Source: Caldifarciminota bacterium RBG_13_43_14 (lineage in GTDB: Bacteria > Hydrothermota > Tepidihabitantia > SM23-42). Taken from it: a stretch of 5,160 bases of DNA. Shown here piece after piece: positions 5,078 through 5,160 of the stretch. Numbering within the stretch: the stretch's first letter is position 1; each line of letters starts with the position of its first letter. The notes under the pieces were generated by a model. That model was given only the letters and a program-made list of their open reading frames with translations. It searched no databases and was not told the origin of the DNA. Location of the stretch: positions 1 to 5,160 of the forward strand of contig MEUM01000094.1 in the NCBI GenBank assembly GCA_001771735.1. Direction: 5' to 3'. The position numbers and the translations under genes are program-made.

Positions 5078-5160
5078 AAGAATTCCCACTTTCTACATTA
5101 TTGGGTCTTTGTCAAATTGGGTGGGTAGATTTGAGCCAGATTAGACTTCTGAAAACCGAT
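5078..5160. other. Right-edge segment without a supported gene
   Basis: Only short open frames run in from the edge on the minus strand, in two of the three frames, and neither resembles a known protein end. A heptamer ATTGGGT occurs twice (5100-5106 and 5116-5122), followed by a GGGTGGGTAG stretch. There is no clear hairpin or terminator. It may be plain intergenic DNA or the edge of an element lying outside the window. Confidence 0.4.

Noticed and set aside
5110..5115. Perfect TTGACA on the minus strand
   Set aside because: No -10-like hexamer is found at 15-18 bases downstream, so it is not supported as a promoter for the micro-ORF or the rseC-like gene.
5098..5160. Minus-strand frame entering from the right edge and ending in TAA at 5098-5100
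   Set aside because: It has only 20 codons, another frame is also open to a stop nearby, and the residues match no family I know; it could be the tail of an upstream gene but cannot be supported.

Overview
The window carries five protein-coding genes, all on the minus strand, in the order (reading right to left) RseC/MucC-like membrane protein, PorV/PorQ-type outer-membrane beta-barrel, membrane-anchored sensor with a long coiled coil, YhaM-type HD-domain exoribonuclease, and the N-terminal half of an SMC chromosome-segregation ATPase that runs off the left edge. The DNA looks moderately AT-rich by eye. A beta-barrel of the PorV/PorQ class and an RseC-like protein point to a diderm (Gram-negative-type) bacterium. 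The combination with a YhaM-type enzyme would fit the FCB group or a neighbouring candidate phylum such as WOR-3, but this is an inference and no marker here settles it.

Layout: 1-1677 smc (partial, 559 codons present); 1678-1704 short spacer with a small hairpin; 1705-2652 yhaM-like gene; 2653-2717 spacer with at best a weak promoter; 2718-3713 sensor/coiled-coil gene; 3714-4565 beta-barrel gene, whose stop codon abuts the sensor's start (TAA then ATG) with the Shine-Dalgarno inside the barrel gene; 4566-4619 spacer with a strong promoter; 4620-5021 rseC-like gene with a strong promoter directly in front of its GTG codon; 5022-5160 otherwise without a supported gene. No rho-independent terminator was seen, so transcription from the two promoters may continue through to smc.

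The genes fall into an envelope module (rseC-like, barrel, sensor) followed by a nucleic-acid module (YhaM nuclease, SMC). The barrel and sensor are translationally coupled. The YhaM-SMC neighbourhood recalls Bacillus subtilis, where yhaM sits beside yhaN and yhaO, which encode a Rad50/SbcC-type and an SbcD-type protein.

The points most worth a second look are: an SMC head in which the normally invariant Q-loop glutamine reads as leucine; two promoters of identical design (TTGACT, 16-bp spacer, TATAAT), one placed so close to the rseC-like GTG that its transcript should be leaderless; and a sensor protein that carries a coiled coil in place of any recognisable signalling output domain. I found no CRISPR array, tRNA, rRNA or complete mobile element.
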